From: a virus | Direction: 5' to 3' (one strand) | Virus record (IMG/VR): IMGVR_UViG_3300036715_000385 | Coordinates: 1-42,708 of that record | DNA: 42,708 nt | Shown here: piece after piece, positions 23,827-30,958 of the stretch | How positions within the stretch are numbered: position 1 is the stretch's first letter | Layout: every line of letters starts with the position of its first letter | Notes under the pieces: model-generated | The model's database searches: none | What the model was told of the DNA's origin: nothing | The model's input: the letters and a program-made list of their open reading frames with translations, nothing else | Program-made: the position numbers and the translations under genes

Positions 23827-26201
23827 TAGAGTTTATTAAGACATTCCAAGAGCACAACATAACTCTACACCCCGCAGGTATATGGGAGATGAAAACCATA
23901 GTAGACTCAGGAACAACAACCAAGAAGAAGAATGCAGTAGATGCCATACGTAAGCACAACCTAGCCTGGGCAGAATATCCTAACGATAATATGGCTAAGC
24001 ACCAGCTCACAGAATCATCACTGCTACTTGTTGTAGATATCGACGGAGAGCCCATCACCAAGAACTACACAGACGGCTCTCACTATATCCCATCATTAGA
24101 ACTCACATTGCCTGCAACACTGTATTCAACTACAACACAGCTAACCAAGCATCACTTCTACTACTCTATACCAAGCCCACATAGGGCACGTGCCATAGGA
24201 GTGGCACAGACAAAGGTAGATATGTTTACATACGGCACAGTATTTGAGGCGCATACGTTCTCCTCAGCATCTCAAGTGCATAACCACCCTATAGCACCTG
24301 CAACACAAGAGATGCTTGACATACTGCTGCATAGCCCCACCACAACATCTCACACCAACAGTAGGACGCCTACCACAAACATACAGAGGTATAACCTAGT
24401 TAGGATGTTTCTAGCAGATGAGCTGTTATCTCAGAAGCAGTGGAACGCGTTCTTCCGTAGTATAATGCCTCAGGATGATACACCCAAGCATGCTAATAAG
24501 CTAACAATAAAGCACTATCCAATGTCTTATGACTTAGTTAATAAGATAGCAGTTAAGCTAACTCTCACAGCAGAGTTGGACCATTACACTCACACAATAC
24601 CAACGCTGTATAAGCTGATTACTATGTGGGGTAGAAACCCTCAGTCTACAACATCACAGTCCATACTGTTTAAGAACATTCTGCCGTCCTTGCCTGAGCA
24701 TAAGTCCATAATGCCCTATAGCATAGACTATGATACAATGACGATACAGGAGCACTTAGACGCTCAAGAGGACACCCCATATCCAATATTCCGAGTTCTT
24801 GATGGGACAGTTAGGTACATAGAGGTAGACAAGGTTACACAGGCACCATTACCGCACAATGGGGCGTTCTTCCTAGACCAAAACTCGGCACAGTCACTAC
24901 ACCCAGAGCGCAATATCACCACAGAGGATGGTAAGGTTATAGGGTGGGACTCGAACGTTCCAATACTATACTATATGAACGACCCATACATGCCACAGTA
25001 TGTGTTTGATATGGACTATTATAGGCACACTATAAACTTATATACACAGTCGCGATATATAAAGCAGGCAGAACAGTCCACATCGGTAGATAACGTAGTA
25101 TCACGTATAGTGGCCTCAACAGTAGGGCCTAAGTGGTTACCGTACGTTCACGCGTTTCACGCACACGTTCTGTTCGGGAAGGTCTCGCTAAATATGGTGT
25201 TGTGGGTGGCGTCACTGCCTACTATGATAGGGGGTAGTGGGAAGAGTATCATCACAACAGAGCTACTGTCTATAATCGCGGGAGGGTGCATACAGAGCAT
25301 AAATGAGAAGACTGCAATGTCGGGATGGGGCGATGTAGTAGCCTCTTCACGTCTTATAAGCTTGGAAGATATGACTGACCTAGGGAAGAAGGAGTGGGAC
25401 CAGGTGTATGCTATGATAAAGCAGCAGACGTCTAACAGCTATAGGAAGCTAAATATGAAGGGAGCATCTATGGATACTAAGAGGGTATCAGTGTCCATAA
25501 GCGGGTCGTCTAACCATAGGCCCATGCTACCACCTTCAGACCGTAGGTTCCTCTGCTTAGAGCCTGCACACCTACACGGGGTTACAGAGCCAGTATCCGC
25601 AGAGGATAGTAAGCACATGTCTCAGCTTCTACGCTCTAGGGACCATCAGGATGAGATACAGGAGTACGTTAACTACTTGTACTATGTTTACCACCAGGAG
25701 CTGTCAGATGAGATGAGGGAGGCACTGTTTGAGCGTAGTCCTCAGACGGAGTATCGACACAAGTGGGTATCAGAGGGTGCTACTAACACTCAGAACATCA
25801 TCCATGCACTGCCGTATGCTAACGAGCTTATAGAGCTGATGCGCATAGATGAGATGAACAGGCTGCACATAGGGGATATGATAGAGTTGATATGCCTAGC
25901 CTATAGGAGTGATACACAGAAGAGCGCAGTGTCATGGAAGTGGTTTAGTGAGGTACTACCATACATTGTATCTGAGAGGTATAAGGATAGGGAGTACTCT
26001 AAGGCATCACTGGCACACATGCTAGAGATAGACTTTAAGAACGTAGGGAGCATATACTCTAACGCGTGGAGAACACTCCCTGACAATAGGGCAAACATGC
26101 CTCACGAGGGGTATGTGTTTAAGCTGGAGGAGGACCAGTATAGAGAGTATAGAGCTATACTAGATGAGCTACGGTCTAAGGTAGATGATATAAATCTTTA
26201 A
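23823..26201 (+). CDS. Primase-polymerase fused to SF3 helicase (792 aa)
   Basis: The N-terminal AEP/PrimPol domain has all three catalytic motifs: VVDIDG (D72, D74), TKHHFYY (H110/H111) and VDMFTYG (D133). The C-terminal superfamily-3 helicase has Walker A GGSGKS (470-475), Walker B RLISLEDMTD (E515, D516), motif C SISGSSNHRP (N564) and the SDRRF arginine finger (R574/R575). It would unwind and prime the phage fork and replaces the T7 gp4 type. The middle 300 residues are unassigned. Composition is richer in G/C and ATA/AGG codons than neighbours, hinting at acquisition. The start overlaps the HTH gene. Confidence 0.87.
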   Translation: MIEFIKTFQEHNITLHPAGIWEMKTIVDSGTTTKKKNAVDAIRKHNLAWAEYPNDNMAKHQLTESSLLLVVDIDGEPITKNYTDGSHYIPSLELTLPATLYSTTTQLTKHHFYYSIPSPHRARAIGVAQTKVDMFTYGTVFEAHTFSSASQVHNHPIAPATQEMLDILLHSPTTTSHTNSRTPTTNIQRYNLVRMFLADELLSQKQWNAFFRSIMPQDDTPKHANKLTIKHYPMSYDLVNKIAVKLTLTAELDHYTHTIPTLYKLITMWGRNPQSTTSQSILFKNILPSLPEHKSIMPYSIDYDTMTIQEHLDAQEDTPYPIFRVLDGTVRYIEVDKVTQAPLPHNGAFFLDQNSAQSLHPERNITTEDGKVIGWDSNVPILYYMNDPYMPQYVFDMDYYRHTINLYTQSRYIKQAEQSTSVDNVVSRIVASTVGPKWLPYVHAFHAHVLFGKVSLNMVLWVASLPTMIGGSGKSIITTELLSIIAGGCIQSINEKTAMSGWGDVVASSRLISLEDMTDLGKKEWDQVYAMIKQQTSNSYRKLNMKGASMDTKRVSVSISGSSNHRPMLPPSDRRFLCLEPAHLHGVTEPVSAEDSKHMSQLLRSRDHQDEIQEYVNYLYYVYHQELSDEMREALFERSPQTEYRHKWVSEGATNTQNIIHALPYANELIELMRIDEMNRLHIGDMIELICLAYRSDTQKSAVSWKWFSEVLPYIVSERYKDREYSKASLAHMLEIDFKNVGSIYSNAWRTLPDNRANMPHEGYVFKLEEDQYREYRAILDELRSKVDDINL

Positions 26202-26220
26202 ATTTAATTTAAGATTATTA

Positions 26221-26229
26221 TGATATAAT
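26221..26229 (+). promoter_or_regulatory. Extended -10 promoter P3
   Basis: TG-A-TATAAT lies 30 nt upstream of the 75-aa gene and 20 nt after the PrimPol stop. It carries the same AATTTAATTTAAGATTAT upstream tract as P4 and the P1/P2 pair. It would start the small-gene operon at 26.26-29.42 kb. Confidence 0.66.
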
Positions 26230-26258
26230 ATCATCATATAAAAATAAAGAGGGATAAA

Positions 26259-26486
26259 ATGATTGAATACAAAGAGAACTACGGGGCCGATGCAGACGGC
26301 AATAGAGGTAGAATGATTACAGAGTATGAGCTAGAGCTTAGCGATGAGCCAGAGATTATACAACAGCTCACTGAACAGCTAGAAGGGATAGATAGAGATG
26401 AGTGGCCACTAACACTACCTGTATACCTACTAGATAGGAATGATGATGACGTTGAGTTTGAAGTAGACCCAAGGGATTACCTATGA
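26259..26486 (+). CDS. Acidic small protein, unknown (75 aa)
   Basis: It is strongly acidic and rich in Glu/Asp (QLTEQLEGIDRDEWPLTLPV, NDDDVEFEVDPRDYL). GAGGGAT precedes the ATG. It is first in a run of small overlapping genes and is coupled to the next by ATGA. A DNA-mimic inhibitor would have this charge pattern, but so do many small phage proteins. No family is recognised. Confidence 0.65.
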   Translation: MIEYKENYGADADGNRGRMITEYELELSDEPEIIQQLTEQLEGIDRDEWPLTLPVYLLDRNDDDVEFEVDPRDYL

Positions 26487-26599
26487 AGCTATTAGGTAAT
26501 TTACTATACTGGGGAGGTATTATAGGCCTCTGCATTGTATTCCCATGGTTGCTATTAATAATCCCAATAACTATAGGAGTATACCTTGCAAGTGATTAA
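26483..26599 (+). CDS. Small membrane protein, holin candidate (38 aa)
   Basis: Almost the whole protein is hydrophobic (GGIIGLCIVFPWLLLIIPIT) with a short basic-neutral start MKLLGNLLYW and an acidic end. It could cross the membrane once or as a tight hairpin broken by the Pro. The ATG overlaps the previous stop (ATGA). It is one of three small membrane proteins in 900 bp, next to a spanin-like one, so a lysis function is plausible but unproven. Confidence 0.55.
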   Translation: MKLLGNLLYWGGIIGLCIVFPWLLLIIPITIGVYLASD

Positions 26600-26735
26600 T
26601 AGAGCACATGAAGATTTTCGCCTATTGCTATACGCAAAGGCAATGTCATATCGCTACATAACTGTAGCCAACCAACGTATAAGTGTCATCAGTATTGGAG
26701 ACGCTTTGAAATTTATAGGCGCATCCAAATGGTGA
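26592..26735 (+). CDS. Possible small protein from GTG start (47 aa)
   Basis: An open frame from GTG 26592 to the stop at 26733 fills the otherwise empty gap between two coupled genes. It overlaps the previous gene by 8 nt and the next by 7 nt. The sequence (INRAHEDFRLLLYAKAMSYR, ITVANQRISVISIGDALKF) is amphipathic, globular-looking and free of low complexity. The ribosome site (AGGAG, about 13 nt away) is poorly placed. An inner ATG at 26643 would give 30 residues. Confidence 0.4.
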   Translation: MINRAHEDFRLLLYAKAMSYRYITVANQRISVISIGDALKFIGASKW

Positions 26736-27136
26736 CATTACACGGAACTAAGATTAACCTTGGGGATAGGGTTTGGGAACCACACCTAGGATGGGATGTA
26801 GTAACATGCCTGCATAGTGACACAGACTATAAAATAGAAACTAACTATGGATTCTATACTATTGATGGTAAGTATCACGTTAATGATACATATTCAAGTT
26901 TGTTTTGGAACAAGTTTGAAATTCCAAAAGAGGCATTTATTAAGCCATTAGAACCAGATACTAAAGTGCTAGTATGGGATGATGAGGGCATGTGCAAGGA
27001 AAAACGTTACTTCTCACACTTTGATAGTGACGGATGGATATGTTGCTTCAACAATGGCACTACATCATGGACGTCTAAGGATACAGCTACTTGCTGGAGA
27101 TATTGGGAATTATATGTAGAGGAGGAGACAAAATGA
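26729..27136 (+). CDS. Phage hypothetical with SH3-like C-terminal half (135 aa)
   Basis: Two similar beta-rich halves start with INLGDRVWEPHLGWDVVTCL and PDTKVLVWDDEGMCKEKRYF. The second half (VLVWDDxxxxxKRYFSHFDSDG then WICCFNNGTTSWT) is the pattern of a widespread phage protein of unknown function that seems built of small SH3-like barrels. Its stop overlaps the spanin-like gene start as ATGA. No catalytic residues are seen. Confidence 0.65.
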   Translation: MVTLHGTKINLGDRVWEPHLGWDVVTCLHSDTDYKIETNYGFYTIDGKYHVNDTYSSLFWNKFEIPKEAFIKPLEPDTKVLVWDDEGMCKEKRYFSHFDSDGWICCFNNGTTSWTSKDTATCWRYWELYVEEETK

Positions 27137-27357
27137 ATAGATTTTACATCACGGTTATAGTGCTACTACTAGGGTTGATAGTAGTGATAGTAGATACAGA
27201 AGAAGATAAGATTAATAAGCTAGAGCAAACAGTTTCAGAAATGAGTATGGAAGAGCGAGTATCACAAGATATGATAGACGACCAAATGGTACGTATTGAT
27301 GAGCTTAGTGGTGCTAATGAAGCCTTAGTTGGATTGACACCATGTCACGTCAAATAG
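27133..27357 (+). CDS. Membrane-anchored coiled coil, i-spanin-like (74 aa)
   Basis: The N-terminal segment FYITVIVLLLGLIVVIV is a membrane anchor or uncleaved signal, and residues 22-65 are a charged helix with coiled-coil heptads (EEDKINKLEQTVSEMSMEER). This is the build of an Rz-like inner-membrane spanin, though short. Start ATG 27133 overlaps the previous stop and puts the anchor at the N-terminus. An upstream in-frame start would bury it. The 3' end overlaps a 27-aa membrane peptide frame. Confidence 0.55.
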   Translation: MNRFYITVIVLLLGLIVVIVDTEEDKINKLEQTVSEMSMEERVSQDMIDDQMVRIDELSGANEALVGLTPCHVK

Positions 27358-27425
27358 TATGGTGCTTTATTGCACTAGGCACAGTGACGTTTTGGGTATT
27401 ACTTATTGCGTGGGTAAGCAAATGA
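27342..27425 (+). CDS. 27-aa membrane peptide
   Basis: The frame encodes MSRQIVWCFIALGTVTFWVL then LIAWVSK, a single transmembrane helix with a basic start. It overlaps the spanin-like gene by 16 nt and the next start as ATGA, as real genes in this operon do. It may be a holin or holin modulator, or a small membrane regulator. No direct evidence of function. Confidence 0.5.
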   Translation: MSRQIVWCFIALGTVTFWVLLIAWVSK

Positions 27426-27649
27426 AGAAGTCTGAATACTTTTATGGTGATTACTACAGCAAAGAGTTTATGAAAGAACACGCAGTAGTATTTATGCGCC
27501 AGGCTATATGGGCTGAAATGCTAGCTTTTGAGCTTATGATGAAGCCTATAGCGACTAGGGACATGCGACGTGTCAATGATTGCCTTAAGGCGGCTAAGTG
27601 GAATAGAGAAAAATACAATGAGATATATAATGACCCAGACGCAGATTGA
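27422..27649 (+). CDS. Small helical protein, unknown (75 aa)
   Basis: ATG 27422 (ATGA overlap) is chosen over an upstream start that would extend the frame through the membrane peptide gene. The sequence is helical (MKEHAVVFMRQAIWAEMLAF, CLKAAKWNREKYNEIYNDPD) with many Met and aromatic residues. It overlaps the next gene by 20 nt. No family is recognised. Confidence 0.55.
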   Translation: MKKSEYFYGDYYSKEFMKEHAVVFMRQAIWAEMLAFELMMKPIATRDMRRVNDCLKAAKWNREKYNEIYNDPDAD

Positions 27650-27893
27650 AGCTATATGTAGGGAAGAGAACCAGGTACTATACTATGAAGCATTAGATAT
27701 CCTAGGTAAACAGCAATACTTGGCTAGATACCTAGCCCAGAACAGTTCTAAGTTCCATAGTGTTAATAGTTGGGCTATGTTTTTATCACTAACTATGTGG
27801 TCAAAGAGTAATGATAAGCCAGTAAAGCCTCGTTATACAATGCAACAAGACTTTAATAAACTTGCTAAGGAGTTAATAAATGCTAACGTATGA
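27630..27893 (+). CDS. Small helical protein, unknown (87 aa)
   Basis: The start is taken at ATG 27630 (MTQTQIEAICREENQ), just downstream of GAGA. ATG 27618 is also in frame. The protein is helical and basic towards its end (DKPVKPRYTMQQDFNKLAKE). It overlaps genes on both sides by 14-20 nt and belongs to the P3 operon. The function is unknown. Confidence 0.58.
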   Translation: MTQTQIEAICREENQVLYYEALDILGKQQYLARYLAQNSSKFHSVNSWAMFLSLTMWSKSNDKPVKPRYTMQQDFNKLAKELINANV

Positions 27894-28134
27894 TAGATAC
27901 TGTAAGGATTTAAAGAAGTTTAACCAACCTATAATAATGACAGAGGCTGAGTTTGAGGTTAAGTATTCTAGGGTAGAGGATGAACTACATCGTAAGTTCT
28001 GTAACCCTACTATGGATGAGTTTAGTAAGGCAAAGCCTAAGCTACCTAAGAAGCCTCCCGTAGAGTTAACACCTAAGGAGAGGGCTAAGAGGGCTAGAAG
28101 GGCTGAATATATGAAGGAATATAGAAAACGATGA
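27880..28134 (+). CDS. Basic small protein, unknown (84 aa)
   Basis: The C-terminal half is very basic, with a Lys/Arg helix (PKERAKRARRAEYMKEYRKR) after a Pro-rich KPKLPKKPPVELT linker. The first half is a small helical unit. The stop overlaps the helicase start (ATGA). The repeated RAKRARRAEYMKEYR pattern is common in phage proteins next to HNH or helicase genes and suggests nucleic-acid binding. It may be a cofactor of the adjacent helicase. Confidence 0.6.
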   Translation: MLTYDRYCKDLKKFNQPIIMTEAEFEVKYSRVEDELHRKFCNPTMDEFSKAKPKLPKKPPVELTPKERAKRARRAEYMKEYRKR

Positions 28135-29420
28135 AATACAACGAAATAGTAAGCGCCTACGACCAACCAATTAGGTTCATAGTAGGGTTTGCAGGTAGTG
28201 GTAAGAGCACACGCCTAGTAGAACTATGTAAGGACGACCATACACTGGTAGTAGTACCTACTCACGAGGCAGGTAAGGTACTACAAGGCAAGGGTATTAA
28301 GAACGTGTTTACTATACATAGTATACTAAGGCTAGTACCTACAATAGATGAGAACTTCCGTAAGGGCCAAAAGCTTCAGAAGCTTAATAAGATTGGTAAG
28401 GTAGACTTATCTACCATAACAGAGATAGCTATTGATGAGTTCTCAATGATAAATACGAAGATACTAGATATGCTATTAGAGTTGCTACCATCTCATTGTG
28501 AGGTTATAGTGTTTGGGGATGCATCTCAACTACCACCTGTAGATGGTGACTCAATAGACCCCTATAACTATACTAGCGACATAGATAAACTAACGACTCA
28601 ACATAGAGCGGATAACCCATCCATAGTAGAGACGTTTATGAGGTTTCATCACTACATAGAAACTGGTACAGGTATGGACCTAACTGTAAAACTACCTACT
28701 GGTACAATTGAAGGGTTTGACCCTAATACTGACCGTATCCTTGCATACACTAACGATAGAGTTATGGAGTTAAACACTGCTGTTGCTGTACAGTTAGGAC
28801 TACCGGAAGCTATTTCCGTAGGAGAGTCTATACTTATGAATGGGATAACAGCTGAGCTAGTAGAGTTTAACGAAGATTATCCTACTATATATCCTACGTG
28901 CGTTAGTAAGGGTATGCTAATGGCAGAAGATAAGCTATACCTAGCTGTTGCTAAAACTCGTAATGATATAGATAAGTTTGGTACAGAGATACCATATAAT
29001 AGATACTCAGTAAGGGTTGAAGATGAGTACTATAACATACACATTAACTTCAAGCACTATAACAAATCAAAGGAGCTTAAGAAGGCAGTAGAAGATGCAC
29101 AGCATAATGTAATACAAGAGCATAACCTAGATAAAGACATACATTTACCTACGTGGTGTAGAGAACATAGTGGGTATAAAGGAGTTAAAGAACGTTCATG
29201 GGCGTGGTCTACATTCTTAACACATCAGAACTTAGTATTTGACGTTAGGCGCCCATTTGCCACAACGGTACATAAGGCACAAGGTAAAGAGTTTAATAAG
29301 ATATATTTAGACCAGGAGGATATTAAGAAATCAATTAGAAATAATTATTATCTAACCTATGCTAGATTAATGTATGTAGGCCTATCACGGGCCATTAAAG
29401 AGATAATTATATTAAGATAA
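28131..29420 (+). CDS. SF1B (Dda/RecD-like) DNA helicase (429 aa)
   Basis: The motifs in order are I GFAGSGKST (residues 19-27), Ia VVVPTHEAG, II AIDEFSM, III VFGDASQLPPV, IV LTTQHRAD, V TTVHKAQGKEF and VI YVGLSRA. The organisation, with a small SH3-like insert between IV and V, is that of the T4 Dda class of 5'-3' helicases. It probably helps fork restart, removes bound proteins or supports recombination-dependent replication. It ends the P3 operon, and P4 follows 18 nt later. Confidence 0.86.
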   Translation: MKYNEIVSAYDQPIRFIVGFAGSGKSTRLVELCKDDHTLVVVPTHEAGKVLQGKGIKNVFTIHSILRLVPTIDENFRKGQKLQKLNKIGKVDLSTITEIAIDEFSMINTKILDMLLELLPSHCEVIVFGDASQLPPVDGDSIDPYNYTSDIDKLTTQHRADNPSIVETFMRFHHYIETGTGMDLTVKLPTGTIEGFDPNTDRILAYTNDRVMELNTAVAVQLGLPEAISVGESILMNGITAELVEFNEDYPTIYPTCVSKGMLMAEDKLYLAVAKTRNDIDKFGTEIPYNRYSVRVEDEYYNIHINFKHYNKSKELKKAVEDAQHNVIQEHNLDKDIHLPTWCREHSGYKGVKERSWAWSTFLTHQNLVFDVRRPFATTVHKAQGKEFNKIYLDQEDIKKSIRNNYYLTYARLMYVGLSRAIKEIIILR

Positions 29421-29434
29421 ATTTAAGAAAATTA

Positions 29435-29443
29435 TGATATAAT
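29435..29443 (+). promoter_or_regulatory. Extended -10 promoter P4
   Basis: TG-A-TATAAT with upstream AATTTAAGAAAAT lies between the helicase stop and the 139-aa gene. The leader of about 25 nt carries AAAGGA before the ATG. It is the fourth member of the promoter family. Confidence 0.66.
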
Positions 29444-29469
29444 TATGATATCTAAATAAAGGAAATAAA

Positions 29470-29889
29470 ATGACAAAAGCAAAAATGAATGAAGAGGTAT
29501 TAACCCTTTGTGAGAAATTTGGGGCGTCTGTAGAATTGACTGCTGCGTTGAATGAGCTTACAGCTCCTAAAGTTGGTGGTGTTGCAGCTGATATTAATGA
29601 GTATACTCGTTTTGATGAAGAGGGTAACGTTTCAGAAATTTTCTGTAACACATTCAAACAATGGTTACCAGTATCTGAGTTCAATGCTTCTTCTACCAAT
29701 AAGAACGGATATAACCGTGACAGTAACCCTGGTATCAAAGCATCCCGTGAAGCAACAAAAGTATTTAAAGCTTCTGAAAAAGCTATTCTTAATGACGTTC
29801 TTGACGGTGTCATTACTGGTCCTGAAGCTAAAGCTGCTATTGAGGAACTTAAAGCTTCTCAGCCTGCATTGGTATACGTAGCTGAGTAA
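29470..29889 (+). CDS. Paralogue of the 153-aa early protein (139 aa)
   Basis: The centre (EIFCNTFKQWLPVSEFNASS then TNKNGYNRDSNPGIKASREA) aligns with the 22.2-kb protein at the Cys, the (Y/W)xPxxxF, NKxG and following Asn-Pro positions. The second Cys is lost here as well. Ends differ. Codons are the T-rich, frequent type (GCT, GGT, GTT) usual for highly expressed genes, and its own promoter P4 supports this. The zinc-ribbon fold has lost its metal site, so a protein- or nucleic-acid-binding role is more likely than a nuclease. Confidence 0.72.
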   Translation: MTKAKMNEEVLTLCEKFGASVELTAALNELTAPKVGGVAADINEYTRFDEEGNVSEIFCNTFKQWLPVSEFNASSTNKNGYNRDSNPGIKASREATKVFKASEKAILNDVLDGVITGPEAKAAIEELKASQPALVYVAE

Positions 29890-30036
29890 GCTGCATAGAG
29901 CCTATAATATAGGCTCTATTTAGCCCTGGGGTTTGCTACCTCTTTCACCAGGGTTAACTAGAGTTTATACCCAGAACATAGTAAGATACGTAATAACGGA
30001 AGCGTACACTCAAAACATTATAAAACAGGATAAAAC
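29890..30036 (+). promoter_or_regulatory. Structured intergenic region with two hairpins
   Basis: The first hairpin is a perfect 12-bp-arm repeat with one central A (29895-29919, ATAGAGCCTATA/TATAGGCTCTAT). The second is a 9-bp stem TAGCCCTGG/CCAGGGTTA (29921-29956) whose 18-nt loop can form a small inner GGT/ACC stem. A short T-run follows only the first. Partial termination after the highly expressed 139-aa gene, or mRNA 3'-end protection, is likely. About 80 unstructured bases lead to the SSB start. Confidence 0.6.
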
Positions 30037-30684
30037 ATGGCAGCACCTAAATTAACGTTTAAAACACCTCTTTGCCCACTTAGTTGGGTTAATATTAGCG
30101 GAATGGGAAAGAAGAAATATGACCCTACTAATCAGCTTGATGACACAGACCCATCCAATTTCCAGTACACAGCTACTGTTAAGCTAACTAAGGCACAAGC
30201 AGATGTAATCATCGCTCAGCTTAAAGAGTTTTGGAAAAACAACAAGCCTGTTGGAGCAACAAGTATGAAGTATGACTTGGTGAAGCCAGAGTTAGAGAAG
30301 GTTTTAGATAAGAACGGACAGCCTCAAGAAGATGAGGATGGAGCACCTATCACTAAAGAAACCGGCTTCTACCTAATGCAAGCTAAGACATCTACTGTAT
30401 GGGCTGATGGCAAGCCAAACATTATTAAGGTGATGCGAGCCAATGGTCAGCCTCTTGACCTACACGGTAAGGTTATCGGAGATGGTAGTGAGGGAGTGAT
30501 TCATGGTACAATCACAGTGAATGGCTTCAAGGGTAATGAAGGACTGAACTTCTACCTTACTGCAGTCCAGCTTAAGAAGTTTGTTGAGTACAGTGGTACT
30601 GACATAGAAGCTGACGACTTAGGTGAGGATGAGGGCTTAGACGACCTTGACCTAGATACAGCAGTTTCTGGACCTGCTATCTAA
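30037..30684 (+). CDS. ssDNA-binding protein, gp2.5-like (215 aa)
   Basis: The body is beta-rich and OB-fold-like (LTFKTPLCPLSWVNISGMGK, VIHGTITVNGFKGNEGLNFY, LTAVQLKKFVEYSG). The last 30 residues are very acidic (EADDLGEDEGLDDLDLDTAV), as in T7 gp2.5 and other phage SSBs, where the tail contacts polymerase and helicase. It lies between helicase and DNA polymerase genes. The segment SEGVIHGTITVNG is the usual late strand pair of this family. It has a weak ribosome site (AGGAT). Confidence 0.78.
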   Translation: MAAPKLTFKTPLCPLSWVNISGMGKKKYDPTNQLDDTDPSNFQYTATVKLTKAQADVIIAQLKEFWKNNKPVGATSMKYDLVKPELEKVLDKNGQPQEDEDGAPITKETGFYLMQAKTSTVWADGKPNIIKVMRANGQPLDLHGKVIGDGSEGVIHGTITVNGFKGNEGLNFYLTAVQLKKFVEYSGTDIEADDLGEDEGLDDLDLDTAVSGPAI

Positions 30685-30926
30685 TGATAGAAGACATCAG
30701 TAATGATGAGATAGACCCGAGCCATAGTGCTCGTGTCACTTTAACATGACAAGAACAACACATAGAAGCATTAGAAGCTCGCATAGATGAGTTACTTCTT
30801 CAGCTATCCTCTACACGTAGTGTGATAGTTAAGGAGGTCACTCCTAAGGGCATGGTGTCACTGGAAACCTATAACAACTTATTAAAACTGTATAACGACC
30901 TATGGGACGATATACAGGCATGGTAG
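30684..30926 (+). pseudogene. Small coiled-coil frame interrupted by an in-frame UGA
   Basis: ATG 30684 overlaps the SSB stop (TAATG). The frame runs 21 codons to TGA (30747-30749), then continues open in the same frame for 58 codons to TAG 30926. The second part is convincingly protein-like (QHIEALEARIDELLLQLSS, then MVSLETYNNLLKLYNDLWDD). The stop context is UGA-C, the leakiest known. The alternatives are a nonsense mutation (CGA to TGA), programmed readthrough, or restart at an inner ATG (30854) that has AAGGAGG upstream. UGA is used as a normal stop elsewhere in this genome. Confidence 0.55.
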
Positions 30927-30958
30927 TGAGAGATACACTTAAAAACTGAAAGAATATT

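Noticed and set aside
30747-30749. UGA recoding across the genome (UGA read as an amino acid)
   Set aside because: Many well-supported genes end with TGA in ATGA or TGATG overlaps, for example portal, DNA polymerase and ligase, so UGA is a normal stop here.
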